Source of the DNA: Bacillus solimangrovi
GTDB taxonomy: Bacteria; Bacillota; Bacilli; Bacillales; Bacillaceae_N
DNA: 64,000 bases
NCBI RefSeq assembly: GCF_001742425.1
Contig: NZ_MJEH01000005.1
Location: 1-64,000 of the forward strand
Reading direction: 5' to 3'
The notes beneath the pieces were generated by a model. That model saw only the letters and a list, made by a program, of their open reading frames with translations. It had not been told where the DNA came from and searched no databases. Shown here in pieces: positions 39,044-48,174 of the stretch. The position numbers were made by a program, and so were the translations under genes. Within the stretch, counting starts at the first letter, position 1; every line of letters begins with the position of its first letter.

Positions 39044-39391
39044 ATGACTAAATTTTTATTGCATATAGAAGGATTGTTCGTATTACTTATATCGGTGTAT
39101 TTTTATGGCCAAATTGACGGAAGTTGGTGGATATTCTTCCTTTGTTTACTTATTCCAGATATCTCTATGTTGGGTTACATGATTAACAATGCAATAGGTT
39201 CAACTATTTATAATATTGTGCATTCTTACGTTATTCCATTAACACTCATTATTTTTAGTGTTAATTTACAGCAAGACTTAATGTTGACATTAAGTCTTAT
39301 TTGGATCGCACACATCGGAATGGATAGGACGGTAGGCTATGGTCTAAAGTATCCTAGCAACCCTAAAAATACGCACTTGCAAAAAGCCTAA
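39044..39391 (+). CDS. DUF4260 membrane protein (115 aa)
   Basis: Four short hydrophobic segments and the motifs LLHIEGLFVLLISVYFY, LLIPDISMLGYM and HIGMDRTVGYGLKYP identify DUF4260, a small integral membrane family of unknown function. The ATG at 39044 follows GAGGGAG; the upstream in-frame ATG at 38984 has no such site. It is monocistronic, with a hairpin 50 bases after the stop codon. Confidence 0.82.
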   Translation: MTKFLLHIEGLFVLLISVYFYGQIDGSWWIFFLCLLIPDISMLGYMINNAIGSTIYNIVHSYVIPLTLIIFSVNLQQDLMLTLSLIWIAHIGMDRTVGYGLKYPSNPKNTHLQKA

Positions 39392-39440
39392 GTACGAATT
39401 GCGTTATAATAAAAAGCATAGTTGATATTGAAGATGAATA

Positions 39441-39476
39441 AGGGAACTCAGTCAAAATGAGATTCCCTAATTGTTT
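39441..39476 (+). terminator. Terminator after the DUF4260 gene
   Basis: AGGGAACTCA pairs imperfectly with TGAGATTCCCT, followed by AATTGTTT. Confidence 0.55.
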
Positions 39477-39521
39477 CAATAATCACCTCTAATATATTGC
39501 TTTCCTTTATGTTATATAGTT

Positions 39522-39656
39522 TCAATAAACACAACCATCTCTAATAGTGTGCAAAGGAAATACTAACATTGCTTGCGGTGTTATATAAGCGATGCTTCTA
39601 TGTTTACTTATTCTGTTATTCCATGCTTCGATAAATTCAAAGATAGCGATATTGGC
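39522..39656 (-). pseudogene. IS3-family transposase, C-terminal fragment
   Basis: About 44 codons ending at a TGA (39522-39524) read IFEFIEAWNNRISKHRSIAY followed by ITPQAM. This is the familiar end of IS3/IS150-type transposases (IFEYIExWYNRxRxHSxIGY). The rest of the element is absent. It abuts a truncated SLH gene, so an IS insertion and deletion probably cut that gene. Confidence 0.75.
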
Positions 39657-39673
39657 AGCTTAATAGTCTAGTA

Positions 39674-39979
39674 TTACACATGATTGACTTCTTCTTTCTC
39701 TTTCTCCTCGTCTGGTGAAGGCTTTAATTCATTTGGATCATGTGGTTGGACTGGTCTACCTGCCATTACTGGCTTACCACTACTGTCTCGCTTACCATTT
39801 TCAAGCACATTGTAAATAAATTGAACAGCTTCAGCACGTGTTAAAGTATCTTCCCCACCAAAGTTATCAATGGTGATTTTATTTACACCTTTCCCCTTTG
39901 CCAAACCTTCTGCTAAAAGGTAATGAATAGCATTTCTACCGTTATAGTTGACCCTAAATATTTGCCTGAAGACATTCAT
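39674..39979 (-). pseudogene. Truncated SLH-domain gene fragment
   Basis: About 85 codons are nearly identical to part of the gene at 50555: VNYNGRNAIHYLLAEGLAKG, then TLTRAEAVQFIYNVLENGKR and a Pro/Glu-rich linker ending EEVNHV. It lacks a signal peptide and the C-terminal domain, and its 3' end meets the IS3 fragment. It is a remnant of a duplicated surface-protein gene. Confidence 0.75.
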
Positions 39980-40127
39980 AATAAAGAAGCAATTAATACA
40001 AAGGATTTATTCCTTTATTAAATTAGACTGATAATATAGTGTCAATTTTTATAAAGCCTTCATACTGATGATAAAAGAAGGGGGTATTTAATTTTTGCCT
40101 TGCTAATTTAAACAAAGCTCACTTCTC

Positions 40128-40600
40128 TTATTTCACTTCTTCATAATAAGGTAATTTGTTCGATTTTCCGAAAACTATTAACAGCAAAATCCCAAGCAAC
40201 ATATTCCCTCTTAATAGAACAATTTATTAACGACATATTAATTTCCCGCTTATATCACTTATTCAATTTAATGCCCATAGGTAAGTTGGTTCTAGATGTA
40301 TTACGAATATACTGAGTACCTCTTTCTCTGTTACTAACACCTTAACCTTTATATTGTTGGTGACCATAGATGATTCTGTTCCAAATAAACTTTCTGAAAT
40401 CCACTCTTCATCTTTTGTTTCTTGAACGAATAGATAAAATAAATCCACTAATTCATCAGAAGAGTATTCTTTCTCATTGTAAGTAAAGACCGTTTTAAAG
40501 TAATAACAGATATCGTTAAAACTCTTGTCCAATTGTACGGTAATTATGATTTTTATATATCACCATAAATCCTTCAGCGCTCTTGTAATAGCATTGGAAG
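40128..40600 (-). pseudogene. Decayed copy of the SLH-associated C-terminal domain
   Basis: Pieces in several frames match the end of the protein at 48991: GFMVIYKNHNYRTIGQEF, then YYFKTVFTYNEKEYSSDELV, then RGTQYIRNTSRTNLPMGIKL, then YKREINMSLIN, then DFAVNSFRKIEQIT and YYEEVK. At least three frameshifts and two stops separate them, including a Trp codon turned to TGA (NKW to NK-stop). No signal peptide or SLH part remains. Confidence 0.8.
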
Positions 40601-41070
40601 AAGCCAATAGAGTGTACAACAAGTGTACGTATCCACTCCTTAAATTCCTTCCGTTCTCGCTTCAGTCAGACATTTACCGTGGACATTTATCTCAACGATT
40701 TCTTCTTTCCTTGTAAAGAAAAAGGTTCACCCCTTACATTCCAGAAGGTACTCCCTGCTACCAAGCCAACATAAGATGAAATCGGTAGTACAAACAAAAA
40801 TATGAGGTGATAAACAATACCCTTTGTTGTCTGTCACTATCAAACGCCATTATTTTTTCCAAAACCTTGTTTATTTTATCTATTGAATAAATTTATATTA
40901 AATTGGTTATTTTCCCTTCGATTATTGCCCTGATTATCTGGATCATTTTTTCAGTGATTACACTCTTCTTATTATCAAGTTGAATGCAAATGTTTGAATG
41001 CAAAAACATCACTGCCAAGATCATTGTTTGGATTGTAGTATATGAACATCAATTTATAGGAGGTGAAGAG
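40601..41070. other. Gap before the beta-helix gene
   Basis: About 470 bases with short frames only. Nothing recognised with confidence; it may hold further debris of surface genes. Confidence 0.4.
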
Positions 41071-42126
41071 TTGAAAACGTCCAAAGACAAATTTATAGGA
41101 ACGGCTACACTTCTTACGTTTGTCGGGGTGCTTTTAATAGGTGTTGTAAGTGTCATTATCTTGTCTGGAATTATATTCTTAAACGAAAAATTCATCATAG
41201 TGCCTGATGATGAACCCACAATTCAAAATGCAGTCACTGCGGCTGATCCTGGAGATATTATATTAGTCAAATCCAAAGGCGTGCCGTACGAGGAAAACAT
41301 CGTCATTAATAAAGAAAAGATCAAGTTGATTGGGATAAGGAAAGAGAAACCTGTAATAGATGGAACAAATGATCCAGGTGTTGGTATAAGGATTACAAAC
41401 ACTTCTAGTGTTCTGGTGAAAAATTTTATTGTGCAAAACTTTAATGAAGAGGGGGTATTATTAGACAATTCAAATTACAATATGATTAAAAGTATTTCCG
41501 TTATTGGAAATGGTGATGATGGTATTGACCTAGATGATTCAAATAATAATATGATTATAAGTAATACCGTTATGGGGAATGTGAATGATGGCATAGACTT
41601 AGATGATTCAAATAGCAACATGATTATAGGGAATGTCGTTCATGACAATAGTGGGACTATTAATAGTGATGGTATTGATTTAGACGATTCAGATAACAAC
41701 ATGATTACAGGGAACACCTTTAATGATAATGGTGGTGATGGTATTGACTTAGAAGATAGTTCAACTAGTAATGTGATTATAAGCAATGCCACTAATGATA
41801 ATGAGGAACGAGGCATTCACTTATTCTCTTCAAATAGCAATATAATAAAAGGCAATAAATCTAATGGTAATGGTCGTGACGGTATTTTATTAAGAGTCAA
41901 TTCAAATAGCAACATGGTTAAAGGCAATAGCCTTATCAATAATACTGATGACGGAATTATCTTAGATGCTAGCTCTAACGACAACGATGTGTTCTTTAAT
42001 CGTGCGTTCGGTAATGGAGATGAGGTTCTTACTTTCGATATTAAAAATCTAAACATCACACCTCCTCTAAATACTTTCAAAGGGAACAAATGTAATACGA
42101 GTGACCCTATAGGTATATGTAATTGA
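41071..42126 (+). CDS. Membrane-anchored parallel beta-helix protein (NosD-like repeats)
   Basis: The TTG at 41071 has a perfect GGAGGTG site five bases upstream and gives a 351-residue protein with an N-terminal membrane anchor (about residues 10-35). The rest is a right-handed beta-helix built from about ten coils of roughly 22 residues with the core pattern NxMIxGNxVxxNxxDGIDLDDS. The repeated Asp/Asn clusters (DGIDLDDS) form ladders that could bind Ca2+. Such folds occur in pectate lyases, NosD-type proteins and adhesins. No catalytic residues can be assigned. Confidence 0.8.
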   Translation: MKTSKDKFIGTATLLTFVGVLLIGVVSVIILSGIIFLNEKFIIVPDDEPTIQNAVTAADPGDIILVKSKGVPYEENIVINKEKIKLIGIRKEKPVIDGTNDPGVGIRITNTSSVLVKNFIVQNFNEEGVLLDNSNYNMIKSISVIGNGDDGIDLDDSNNNMIISNTVMGNVNDGIDLDDSNSNMIIGNVVHDNSGTINSDGIDLDDSDNNMITGNTFNDNGGDGIDLEDSSTSNVIISNATNDNEERGIHLFSSNSNIIKGNKSNGNGRDGILLRVNSNSNMVKGNSLINNTDDGIILDASSNDNDVFFNRAFGNGDEVLTFDIKNLNITPPLNTFKGNKCNTSDPIGICN

Positions 42127-42134
42127 TTACTTTT

Positions 42135-42157
42135 AGCATCCTTCGGGGTGTTTTTTT
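42135..42157 (+). terminator. Terminator of the beta-helix gene
   Basis: CATCC pairs with GGGTG across a TTCG tetraloop, followed by seven Ts. Confidence 0.75.
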
Positions 42158-42308
42158 GCTAGTGGCATGGTTCTAATAAAATTTAGTCTTACTCAAATTA
42201 AAAAGACACACTATTCGCAAAAGCGTTAGTGTGTCCAGTATAATTGTTTCATTACATACTATCTAATTAATAAACTTCTAAATTGACATAATTAAAACCA
42301 TGATTTTA
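42149..42308 (+). repeat. Long imperfect direct repeat, copy A
   Basis: This stretch matches 50372-50507 in the same orientation with small gaps. Shared blocks include CTAGTGGCA, TAAAATTTAGT, AAAGACACAC with GTGTGTCCAGT (a hairpin), TCTAATTAATAAACT and AAAACCATGATTTTA. Here it follows the beta-helix gene; at 50.4 kb it lies upstream of an SLH gene. Confidence 0.75.
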
Positions 42309-42371
42309 TATAAAAAGATTAATATGAAGTAAAATCTTATTTATAAGGGTATTAACAAAATTTTAAACAAA

Positions 42372-42779
42372 CTAGTTTTTGTCTTCAATAACAATTGTTC
42401 CAGCTAAAAAATCATGGATCGCACGACGATCTTGTCTCATAATTACCATGAAACAGCTTACAAAAGACAGGATGCCAAATGATATTAAATATATAAAACC
42501 TCCACCTAACTGTCTTACAATCATAGTTTTCACTGAAACCTTCTCACCATTCAATTTAACTATTCTCATACCGGTAAGTCTTTTTCCAATTAAGAATCCA
42601 TTCCAAATTACAGGAAGTGCTATCAAATATAGATTTGTTAGAATAAAATTTAAAATATAAAATGAATCTGACTTACTAAAAACCAGCCACAAAGGTAGTG
42701 TAATAATAGATAATATAAAGACGGTATCTATAGTAGCTGCAAAAAATCTAAAAAAATAATCTGCTGGTCTTTGTTTCAA
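42372..42779 (-). CDS. RDD-family membrane protein (135 aa)
   Basis: Start KQRPADYFFRFFAATIDTVF with the Arg and Asp residues in the first helix typical of RDD proteins, then IGKRLTGMRIVKLNG and a last helix with MRQDRRAIHDFLAGT. Three transmembrane helices. RDD proteins are implicated in transport or stress tolerance; the substrate is unknown. Start is TTG with GAAGGATG upstream. Confidence 0.85.
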   Translation of the reverse strand: MKQRPADYFFRFFAATIDTVFILSIITLPLWLVFSKSDSFYILNFILTNLYLIALPVIWNGFLIGKRLTGMRIVKLNGEKVSVKTMIVRQLGGGFIYLISFGILSFVSCFMVIMRQDRRAIHDFLAGTIVIEDKN

Positions 42780-42802
42780 AATAACACATCCTTCAATAAG
42801 TA

Positions 42803-42835
42803 TTACTAATTACTAATTACTAATTACTAATTACT
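42803..42835. repeat. Tandem 7-mer repeat (TTACTAA)
   Basis: Four full copies of TTACTAA plus TTACT stand in the region upstream of the RDD gene. Too short for a CRISPR and without spacers; probably a slippage-prone simple repeat. Confidence 0.85.
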
Positions 42836-43043
42836 CAATCATTCAACAATAATAAAACAGGTATTAGTTCATTCTAATAATTTTTTCTATACTCAACAAT
42901 GTGGTTTGGCAAACTTAAACAGACTTCCTAAGTTAATTATATAACAGGGAAGTCTGTTTGAATTATAAATTCAACATTACCAAAACATGCTAATTATCTA
43001 GTTTAAAATTTAAAATATTTATATACTACTTTATTCCGAAATT

Positions 43044-43334
43044 TTATTTTTTTGTTATTGTGTGTACAAGAGTTTCATAATCGCTTTCAATGCCTACTAC
43101 TAATAAGCTTATCCCACCAGTATCCATATTTAATGAATAAGCTGCTCTTGCAGAAGCTTTTAATGCATCCTCTTCCCCCTTGTTTAATGGATATGAAAAA
43201 TGGATATATGCTCCTACACCTCTAGCCTCAGCATATTTTTCTGCAATATTCGATTTTGTATTCCAAATTCCGTTATAATACAGATCTGCATCTGTGTATA
43301 CAATATTTGGTAGAAAACTTAGACCCCTAATCAT
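43044..43334 (-). CDS. Unrecognised protein (96 aa)
   Basis: The product reads like a mixed alpha/beta domain (GIWNTKSNIAEKYAEARGVG, DTGGISLLVVGIESDYETLV) with no membrane segment. The start lacks a clear ribosome binding site at good distance and the N-terminus MIRGLSFLPN is unusual, so the gene may be 5' truncated. No family recognised. Confidence 0.4.
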   Translation of the reverse strand: MIRGLSFLPNIVYTDADLYYNGIWNTKSNIAEKYAEARGVGAYIHFSYPLNKGEEDALKASARAAYSLNMDTGGISLLVVGIESDYETLVHTITKK

Positions 43335-43381
43335 TCAAAAAAACCACCTAAATGCTGATAGGAAGAGGTGGGTTATTTCAA

Positions 43382-43597
43382 TTAGTTAAGTTTATCGCAA
43401 ACTATCTTATCTCCGTCACGATCTAAACCATGCGGATCCTTTCCTTCTAATCCACCTGCAGCTTCAAAGAACGCTTGTGCTTCTGTACGTGTTTCAAAAT
43501 CACTACAATTTCGGTCTTCGCCAAATGGCTGTTGGGTTTCCTCACCGATGTTGCGGTTAACTACAAAAAGTACACGAGTCCCATCTTCATAGAAGGT
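43382..43597 (-). pseudogene. Excalibur-domain gene fragment
   Basis: About 70 codons without a start codon read NCSDFETRTEAQAFFEAAG, then HGLDRDGDKIVCDKLN. This is an excalibur calcium-binding domain (DxDxDGxxC) as found at the end of secreted nucleases and surface proteins. An in-frame TAG lies just upstream and there is no ribosome binding site, so only the 3' end of a lost gene remains. Confidence 0.75.
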
Positions 43598-43748
43598 CTA
43601 TGGATTTGTATTTATTAGTTAGATAAAACCATGGCCACTGTCAATCCATATCCTCATCATATAGAATTTCTTGAATTGGTTGTAGCTTGGAGAAAAGGGT
43701 TAAGGTGTCGGCTCATAACCTATATAGTGTGAATGAAATTACCTTAAT

Positions 43749-43955
43749 TTACTTGTTTCTAAAATTTTTTATTATTCTTTTAACAGCACTTCTTGGAGAA
43801 CTATAGTCAACTATCATTTCAGCAATATCTAATGCTGAATTGTCATTCCCCACATCTTTTTTACTGCTTAATTTATATGATGAACTTTGTTTTTTATTTT
43901 GCCCTTTTTTGTTTGCGAATGGAAAACTATAGTAAGAATCTTTTTGAGAATACAA
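43749..43955 (-). CDS. Small basic protein (68 aa)
   Basis: TTG start with AGAAGGG nearby. The product is Lys/Ser-rich at the N-terminus (FANKKGQNKKQSSSYKLSSKK) and then has a short helix (SALDIAEMIVDYSSPRSA). No known motif. It may belong to the same remnant-rich stretch as its neighbours. Confidence 0.4.
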   Translation of the reverse strand: MYSQKDSYYSFPFANKKGQNKKQSSSYKLSSKKDVGNDNSALDIAEMIVDYSSPRSAVKRIIKNFRNK

Positions 43956-44039
43956 TACCCTTCTGTTATCTTTGTAAAAAGAATAATGTTCTTTGATGTA
44001 GTTTTCTCACTCGTTTAGATAGTCAATAAGAAATACTAT

Positions 44040-44294
44040 TTAAATATCTCTGTCATTTTCAAAAACTTCATCAAAGTAACGATAGAAATTTTTCCATTTA
44101 GTAATGGGCTTTTTTGTTTTATATGAATTTTTATATAAAGGTTCTACAAGCTCAAATCTTCTATTTTTAGTTCTGTGTGTACTTACTAAAGATTTGTATT
44201 TTTCCTTTTTAGTAGAAAATCACGGCTTATTCTTTTTTATAAAATATATTAATTCCTTAAACTCTTGAACATCTAAAAGACTACTACTATTCAA
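44040..44294 (-). pseudogene. ORF interrupted by an in-frame TGA
   Basis: GGAGG is well placed before a TTG at 44294. The frame reads MNSSSLLDVQEFKELIYFIK, then KKNKP, a TGA, then FSTKKEKYKSLVSTHRTKN and on to TAA at 44040 (85 codons including the TGA). Coding character continues on both sides. The simplest reading is a Trp codon mutated to TGA. Selenocysteine is unlikely because there is no redox motif, although selC is encoded in the window. Family not recognised. Confidence 0.5.
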
Positions 44295-44474
44295 AAAATA
44301 ACCTCCTCTATTAACCGAACTCATTACACAACCTTGAACAATGATTACTATATTTTACAACAATATACCTAAATTTCAGTCTATTGGACTATTTATTATT
44401 TACGAAAAAAATTCTAAGTCTTATACTGATACACAGGGATATTATTAGTAATTATTTGAAGGCAGGGAATTTAT

Positions 44475-45737
44475 ATGAAATATATTAAAAGCTTATCTCT
44501 ATTATTCACCGTTATGTTTATACTTCTGTTTACTTTTCACATTAGTCCAACTCATGCAGCTTTTTCAGATGTTGAAGGGCATTGGGCTGAAAGTGATATA
44601 AAACAATTGGTTAATGAAGGGTTGTTGTTTGGTGGTTACGAAGATGGATCTTTTAATCCAAATGGACAGATAACAAGAGCCGAATTTGTCACAGTTCTTT
44701 CACGTATACTTGAGTTGGAAGGAGCAAACAATCCATTTCAGGACAAGGAATCCGCAAAATGGGCAAATGACATGATCGGTGGTGCTGTTAAAACTGGGGT
44801 GATTGATACAAGTGACTTTGGAAACAAATTCGAGCCTAACAAACCGATTACAAGACAAGAGATGTCGAAGATGATTGCTCTAGCTTTAGGAAAAGAAAAT
44901 GAGCAGTTTTCATTTAGCTTGGATGTATTGAATGAACGTGTACTATTACCATTTACAGATTATAACGAAATTGATAAAAAGGATATCCCATATATCGCTT
45001 TAGCTAATGGAACGGGGATTATAAGTGGTTATCCTGATGATTCGTTCGGTTTAGAAAAACAAGCAATAAGAGCTGAAGCTACGGTTATGTTTCATCGTTT
45101 TATGCATGTCATGAACACTGAAATAAACGATCATTACGCATTAAAACAATATGTTGAGATTGCACAAAATGGTCATAATCTTAATAACTTTGCAGAGGGA
45201 CGAACGTTTAAGTCGCTGGATGACATTCAAACAACGTTTGATACAGGGGCGTTTACAACAACTATTAAAAGCATGATTGTTTATGACTTAGATAATCCAA
45301 ATGACCCTTATCGTAAGATGTTTAATGAATACGAGACGGAAGATATTCACGGGGATATGAGAGAAAAGTTAAAAAAGAAAGATCGTTTGCCAGTAGCCAT
45401 ACAATTTGATGTTAAACAAGCAGTTAAATATAAAGATTGGGAAACGGACGTTGGTGTGCGTTTTGGAAATTTTATAGGAAATCCAACAGATGAATTAGCA
45501 CGAAAGTTTGGATACAAAACACTTACGCGTGATTTTATTGATAAGTCTGATCCAGAAGACAGAGGATTATTACATGTTGAACAAATTGATAATATCTATC
45601 TGATCTTCGGGTTTTATCCAAAACAATCTAACAATGTCTCTAATGATAGAATTTTCTACTTAAGTAAAGAAGCAAATTCGGATGGTTCAGTAGATTATCT
45701 TCAATACTCTTGGTTAAAAGAAAATATGTCTTATTAA
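44475..45737 (+). CDS. S-layer homology (SLH) surface protein (420 aa)
   Basis: A signal peptide (residues 1-29, ending THA) is followed by three SLH domains at about 32-84, 92-145 and 155-212 (FSDVEGHWAESDIKQLVNEG, ITRAEFVTVLSRIL, ITRQEMSKMIALALG, IRAEATVMFHRFM). SLH trios bind pyruvylated cell-wall polysaccharide, so the protein is displayed on the surface. The C-terminal 200 residues are not recognised and differ from those of the SLH genes at 48991 and 50555. AGGGA precedes the ATG. A terminator follows. Confidence 0.88.
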   Translation: MKYIKSLSLLFTVMFILLFTFHISPTHAAFSDVEGHWAESDIKQLVNEGLLFGGYEDGSFNPNGQITRAEFVTVLSRILELEGANNPFQDKESAKWANDMIGGAVKTGVIDTSDFGNKFEPNKPITRQEMSKMIALALGKENEQFSFSLDVLNERVLLPFTDYNEIDKKDIPYIALANGTGIISGYPDDSFGLEKQAIRAEATVMFHRFMHVMNTEINDHYALKQYVEIAQNGHNLNNFAEGRTFKSLDDIQTTFDTGAFTTTIKSMIVYDLDNPNDPYRKMFNEYETEDIHGDMREKLKKKDRLPVAIQFDVKQAVKYKDWETDVGVRFGNFIGNPTDELARKFGYKTLTRDFIDKSDPEDRGLLHVEQIDNIYLIFGFYPKQSNNVSNDRIFYLSKEANSDGSVDYLQYSWLKENMSY

Positions 45738-45753
45738 TGAATTTAAACATTAA

Positions 45754-45776
45754 CCCCGTATAAAAATTATACGGGG
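45754..45776 (+). terminator. Terminator after the SLH gene
   Basis: CCCCGTATAA pairs with TTATACGGGG around a very short loop, followed by ATTTGTT. Confidence 0.75.
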
Positions 45777-45867
45777 ATTTGTTCTAGTTGCTTTTATCTA
45801 TCTACTCTTAAAATCAACCATAATAAAAGTTATCTTTTATTCAATACATTATCTACTGCTTATTATT

Positions 45868-46860
45868 CTAAATATCCCAACCAATATAAGTTATGTCATA
45901 CTTCTTTGCAACCAATGCCATGAGATGAGTTTGAATGGATACTTGATATTGGTATAATTGACAAGGTTTCCTACAAGTAATCAATTGTTTTGATTTTTCA
46001 TTTACTTTATTAACTAATACGTCATACCCCATTGACGTTAAATGAGTTTTAACGATACTAACTGATTCTTTATTTACCTCAAACATATGTACTGGTTTAT
46101 GTGGAAACTCCGGTTCAATATTATTTTTGGTTTCCAAATCCTCTAACAGCTTTTCATCTCTCTGTTCTCTTGAATTTTTTTCTAAATTTGTTTCTTCAAT
46201 ATCAATTAATCCTTTTCCAAAATATTCATCAATTTCTTTTCTATCATAGTCTAGTATCCATTCACTATACTGGTCATAAACAGGTCGTATTTCTTCGATG
46301 TCGTTAGCAAACAAGTCCAACCCTCTATCGTCATACATATGAAAGATTGTGTTCGTACTGGTATTTATAATGTAACAACTCTGAGATACATAGGGCTGCT
46401 TTACAAAATCATTATGAGAAATAGCTCTTAGTAAATTTTGAATTTTTAATTGAGAAACTTTGCATTGAACTATATAAGAATATGATTTCCATTCTTCTCT
46501 TAAATCATGATCGTTCGATACATTTGTAATCATATGAAGCCTATTAACAAGAGTTTTATCTTTTAAATAGCGTTCAAATACCTTAGTCTTCTTATATTGA
46601 TTCTTTTTATTGAAAGCAACATAATCAACAACTAATAACAGAATTTCATCTTCTTTCGAATGAGTTGTTTCAAACAATGTAATTGCTTTCTGTAAAGCTG
46701 TATCAATGTATTTATCCTGATTTACTCTCCATTCGCCAGGTATTCCTAACTCAAATCGCAACCAGGGGAGGTTTTTTTGAATTCTGAAAGGGAACTTCAG
46801 TATACTTGGAAATTGATTATCCATATATTCTATGTATTTTTCTTTTGAGTTCATGTCCAT
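45868..46860 (-). CDS. DUF3885-type protein (330 aa)
   Basis: The N-terminal half (LPWLRFELGIPGEWRVNQDK through ALQKAITLFETTHSKEDEIL) resembles the DUF3885 domain, and the C-terminal part ends with LMALVAKKYDITYIGWDI. Both parts are cytoplasmic in character. DUF3885 proteins are common in accessory regions of Bacillus, of unknown function. A Lys/Glu-rich linker at about 220-255 separates the halves. The ATG at 46860 has GGAGAT six bases upstream. Confidence 0.6.
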   Translation of the reverse strand: MDMNSKEKYIEYMDNQFPSILKFPFRIQKNLPWLRFELGIPGEWRVNQDKYIDTALQKAITLFETTHSKEDEILLLVVDYVAFNKKNQYKKTKVFERYLKDKTLVNRLHMITNVSNDHDLREEWKSYSYIVQCKVSQLKIQNLLRAISHNDFVKQPYVSQSCYIINTSTNTIFHMYDDRGLDLFANDIEEIRPVYDQYSEWILDYDRKEIDEYFGKGLIDIEETNLEKNSREQRDEKLLEDLETKNNIEPEFPHKPVHMFEVNKESVSIVKTHLTSMGYDVLVNKVNEKSKQLITCRKPCQLYQYQVSIQTHLMALVAKKYDITYIGWDI

Positions 46861-47001
46861 AGATATCTCCATATTATTGAGGATACTCCCATTCGTTCTG
46901 TATTCTTAAACAATAAAATTTTACACTAATCTTATAACAAATAAAACATACATTTTAATAATAGGCTCTGTTATATTAAAATGTTGAAAATTTATAAAAT
47001 T

Positions 47002-47033
47002 AATGGGAAACCTAATCTGTAAGGGTTTCCCAT
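47002..47033 (-). terminator. Terminator after the lipoprotein-like gene
   Basis: AATGGGAAACC (47002-47012) pairs with GGTTTCCCATT (47023-47033), leading into AT-rich sequence on the minus strand. Confidence 0.7.
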
Positions 47034-47056
47034 TGTTATTACGAAACATAATATAT

Positions 47057-47458
47057 TTACTTTATTAGAACATTTTTTAGATTTTGTGAATGCTCTTTTT
47101 CTAAAGTACCGTATCTTTCTTTTTCATTGTTACTAATAATTGTAACAGTTTCATTTTCATTAAACCAAATTCTATATTCATAAAGTCTTTCAGGCATATT
47201 TTCATCAAAAGTGTAGAATAAGGTAACTACTATATCTTCTTTTCTCACCATTTTAACTTTTATATTGGACTCCCAATTCACATTTTCAAAAGAATTTCTT
47301 AGCAAATCAATCTTTTCTTGTTCTGTAATCATAATAATAGCATCTTCGTAGTTTCCTTCTTGATTAACCTTTTTAACATCAACTCTTGTTAATTGTTCTT
47401 TCTGTCCAGAACAGGCTACAAGTAAAATTCCTAAAACTAATAGAAAAATTATACTTAT
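47057..47458 (-). CDS. Small lipoprotein without a standard start codon
   Basis: The frame that ends at 47057 is open upstream of its first ATG (47332) and there encodes a lipoprotein signal: ISIIFLLVLGILLVAC then SGQKEQ, with the lipobox VAC. No ATG, GTG or TTG precedes it in frame. AGGGG lies five bases before an ATA at 47458, so a former ATG may have mutated to ATA, or a base is missing in the A-run just upstream (GTGTAAAAAATC). The mature part is small and unrecognised. Confidence 0.5.
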   Translation of the reverse strand: MSIIFLLVLGILLVACSGQKEQLTRVDVKKVNQEGNYEDAIIMITEQEKIDLLRNSFENVNWESNIKVKMVRKEDIVVTLFYTFDENMPERLYEYRIWFNENETVTIISNNEKERYGTLEKEHSQNLKNVLIK

Positions 47459-47722
47459 AATTCCCCTGATTTTTTACACCACCTTATATTTAGACAATTA
47501 CTATGTAAATAGTTGCTCCACCTTTATGTGTTTTGAGCTCAACATCTCTCTTATTTAAAATACATTGCACCTTATCTACTGATATTACAACTCATCTTCT
47601 ATTTGCCAATTTCTATCCACATCAGCCATGCTTCATTCTCTCTGTTCAGCTTCATTTAATAAAATACTTGTTTTATTGCTCAATAAACTCACAATTATTT
47701 CTACAATAGATACTCACTTAAA

Positions 47723-47965
47723 TTATAGTTTTTCTGTCAATACTATAATCATAGTGATGATTACTATTAACAAACCATAAATATCAATGAATTTATTACC
47801 TACCTCTTTGTCAAAATTTATTTTACTTAGAATTTTTTCACTTAAACTATAAATTGCTGAAATTATAAAAAAAGCATAAAAATTCCAAAGTTCTGTAAAC
47901 ACCAAAGTTAAAATTAGACTACTAAACACTATAGCCCTAAAAAATGGTAATCTTATAATATTCAT
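47723..47965 (-). CDS. Small membrane protein (80 aa)
   Basis: Two hydrophobic stretches (about residues 10-40 and 58-78) with a charged loop (SEKILSKINFDKEVGNKF). ATG at 47965 has GGAGA nine bases upstream. No known family. Confidence 0.45.
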   Translation of the reverse strand: MNIIRLPFFRAIVFSSLILTLVFTELWNFYAFFIISAIYSLSEKILSKINFDKEVGNKFIDIYGLLIVIITMIIVLTEKL

Positions 47966-48152
47966 TATTAACATTCTCCAAATTAATCAATATTTTATTG
48001 CACAAATATAGCTCAGAGTTATCTTTTCAAGTTCTTTATACTAGGTTTTGTTAAGTTTACCTCCAAAGTAATTTTCCTTCCTTTACTTCGATATCTCAAT
48101 TTTAAGGTTCAAGTTTATCTTCAAGATCAAAAGGTGTACACCTTGCTCAAAA

Positions 48153-48171
48153 AAGCGAGCTTAGCTCGCTT
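48153..48171 (-). terminator. Terminator after the gene at 48175
   Basis: GCGAGC pairs with GCTCGC across TTA, followed by six Ts on the minus strand. Confidence 0.8.
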
Positions 48172-48174
48172 CCC

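Noticed and set aside
42803-42835. CRISPR-like repeat
   Set aside because: The 7-base units are contiguous with no spacers; it is a simple tandem repeat.
44040-44294. Selenoprotein interpretation of the in-frame TGA
   Set aside because: No redox motif such as CxxU or UxxC surrounds the TGA and the protein is Lys-rich and non-enzymatic in character; a nonsense mutation is simpler.
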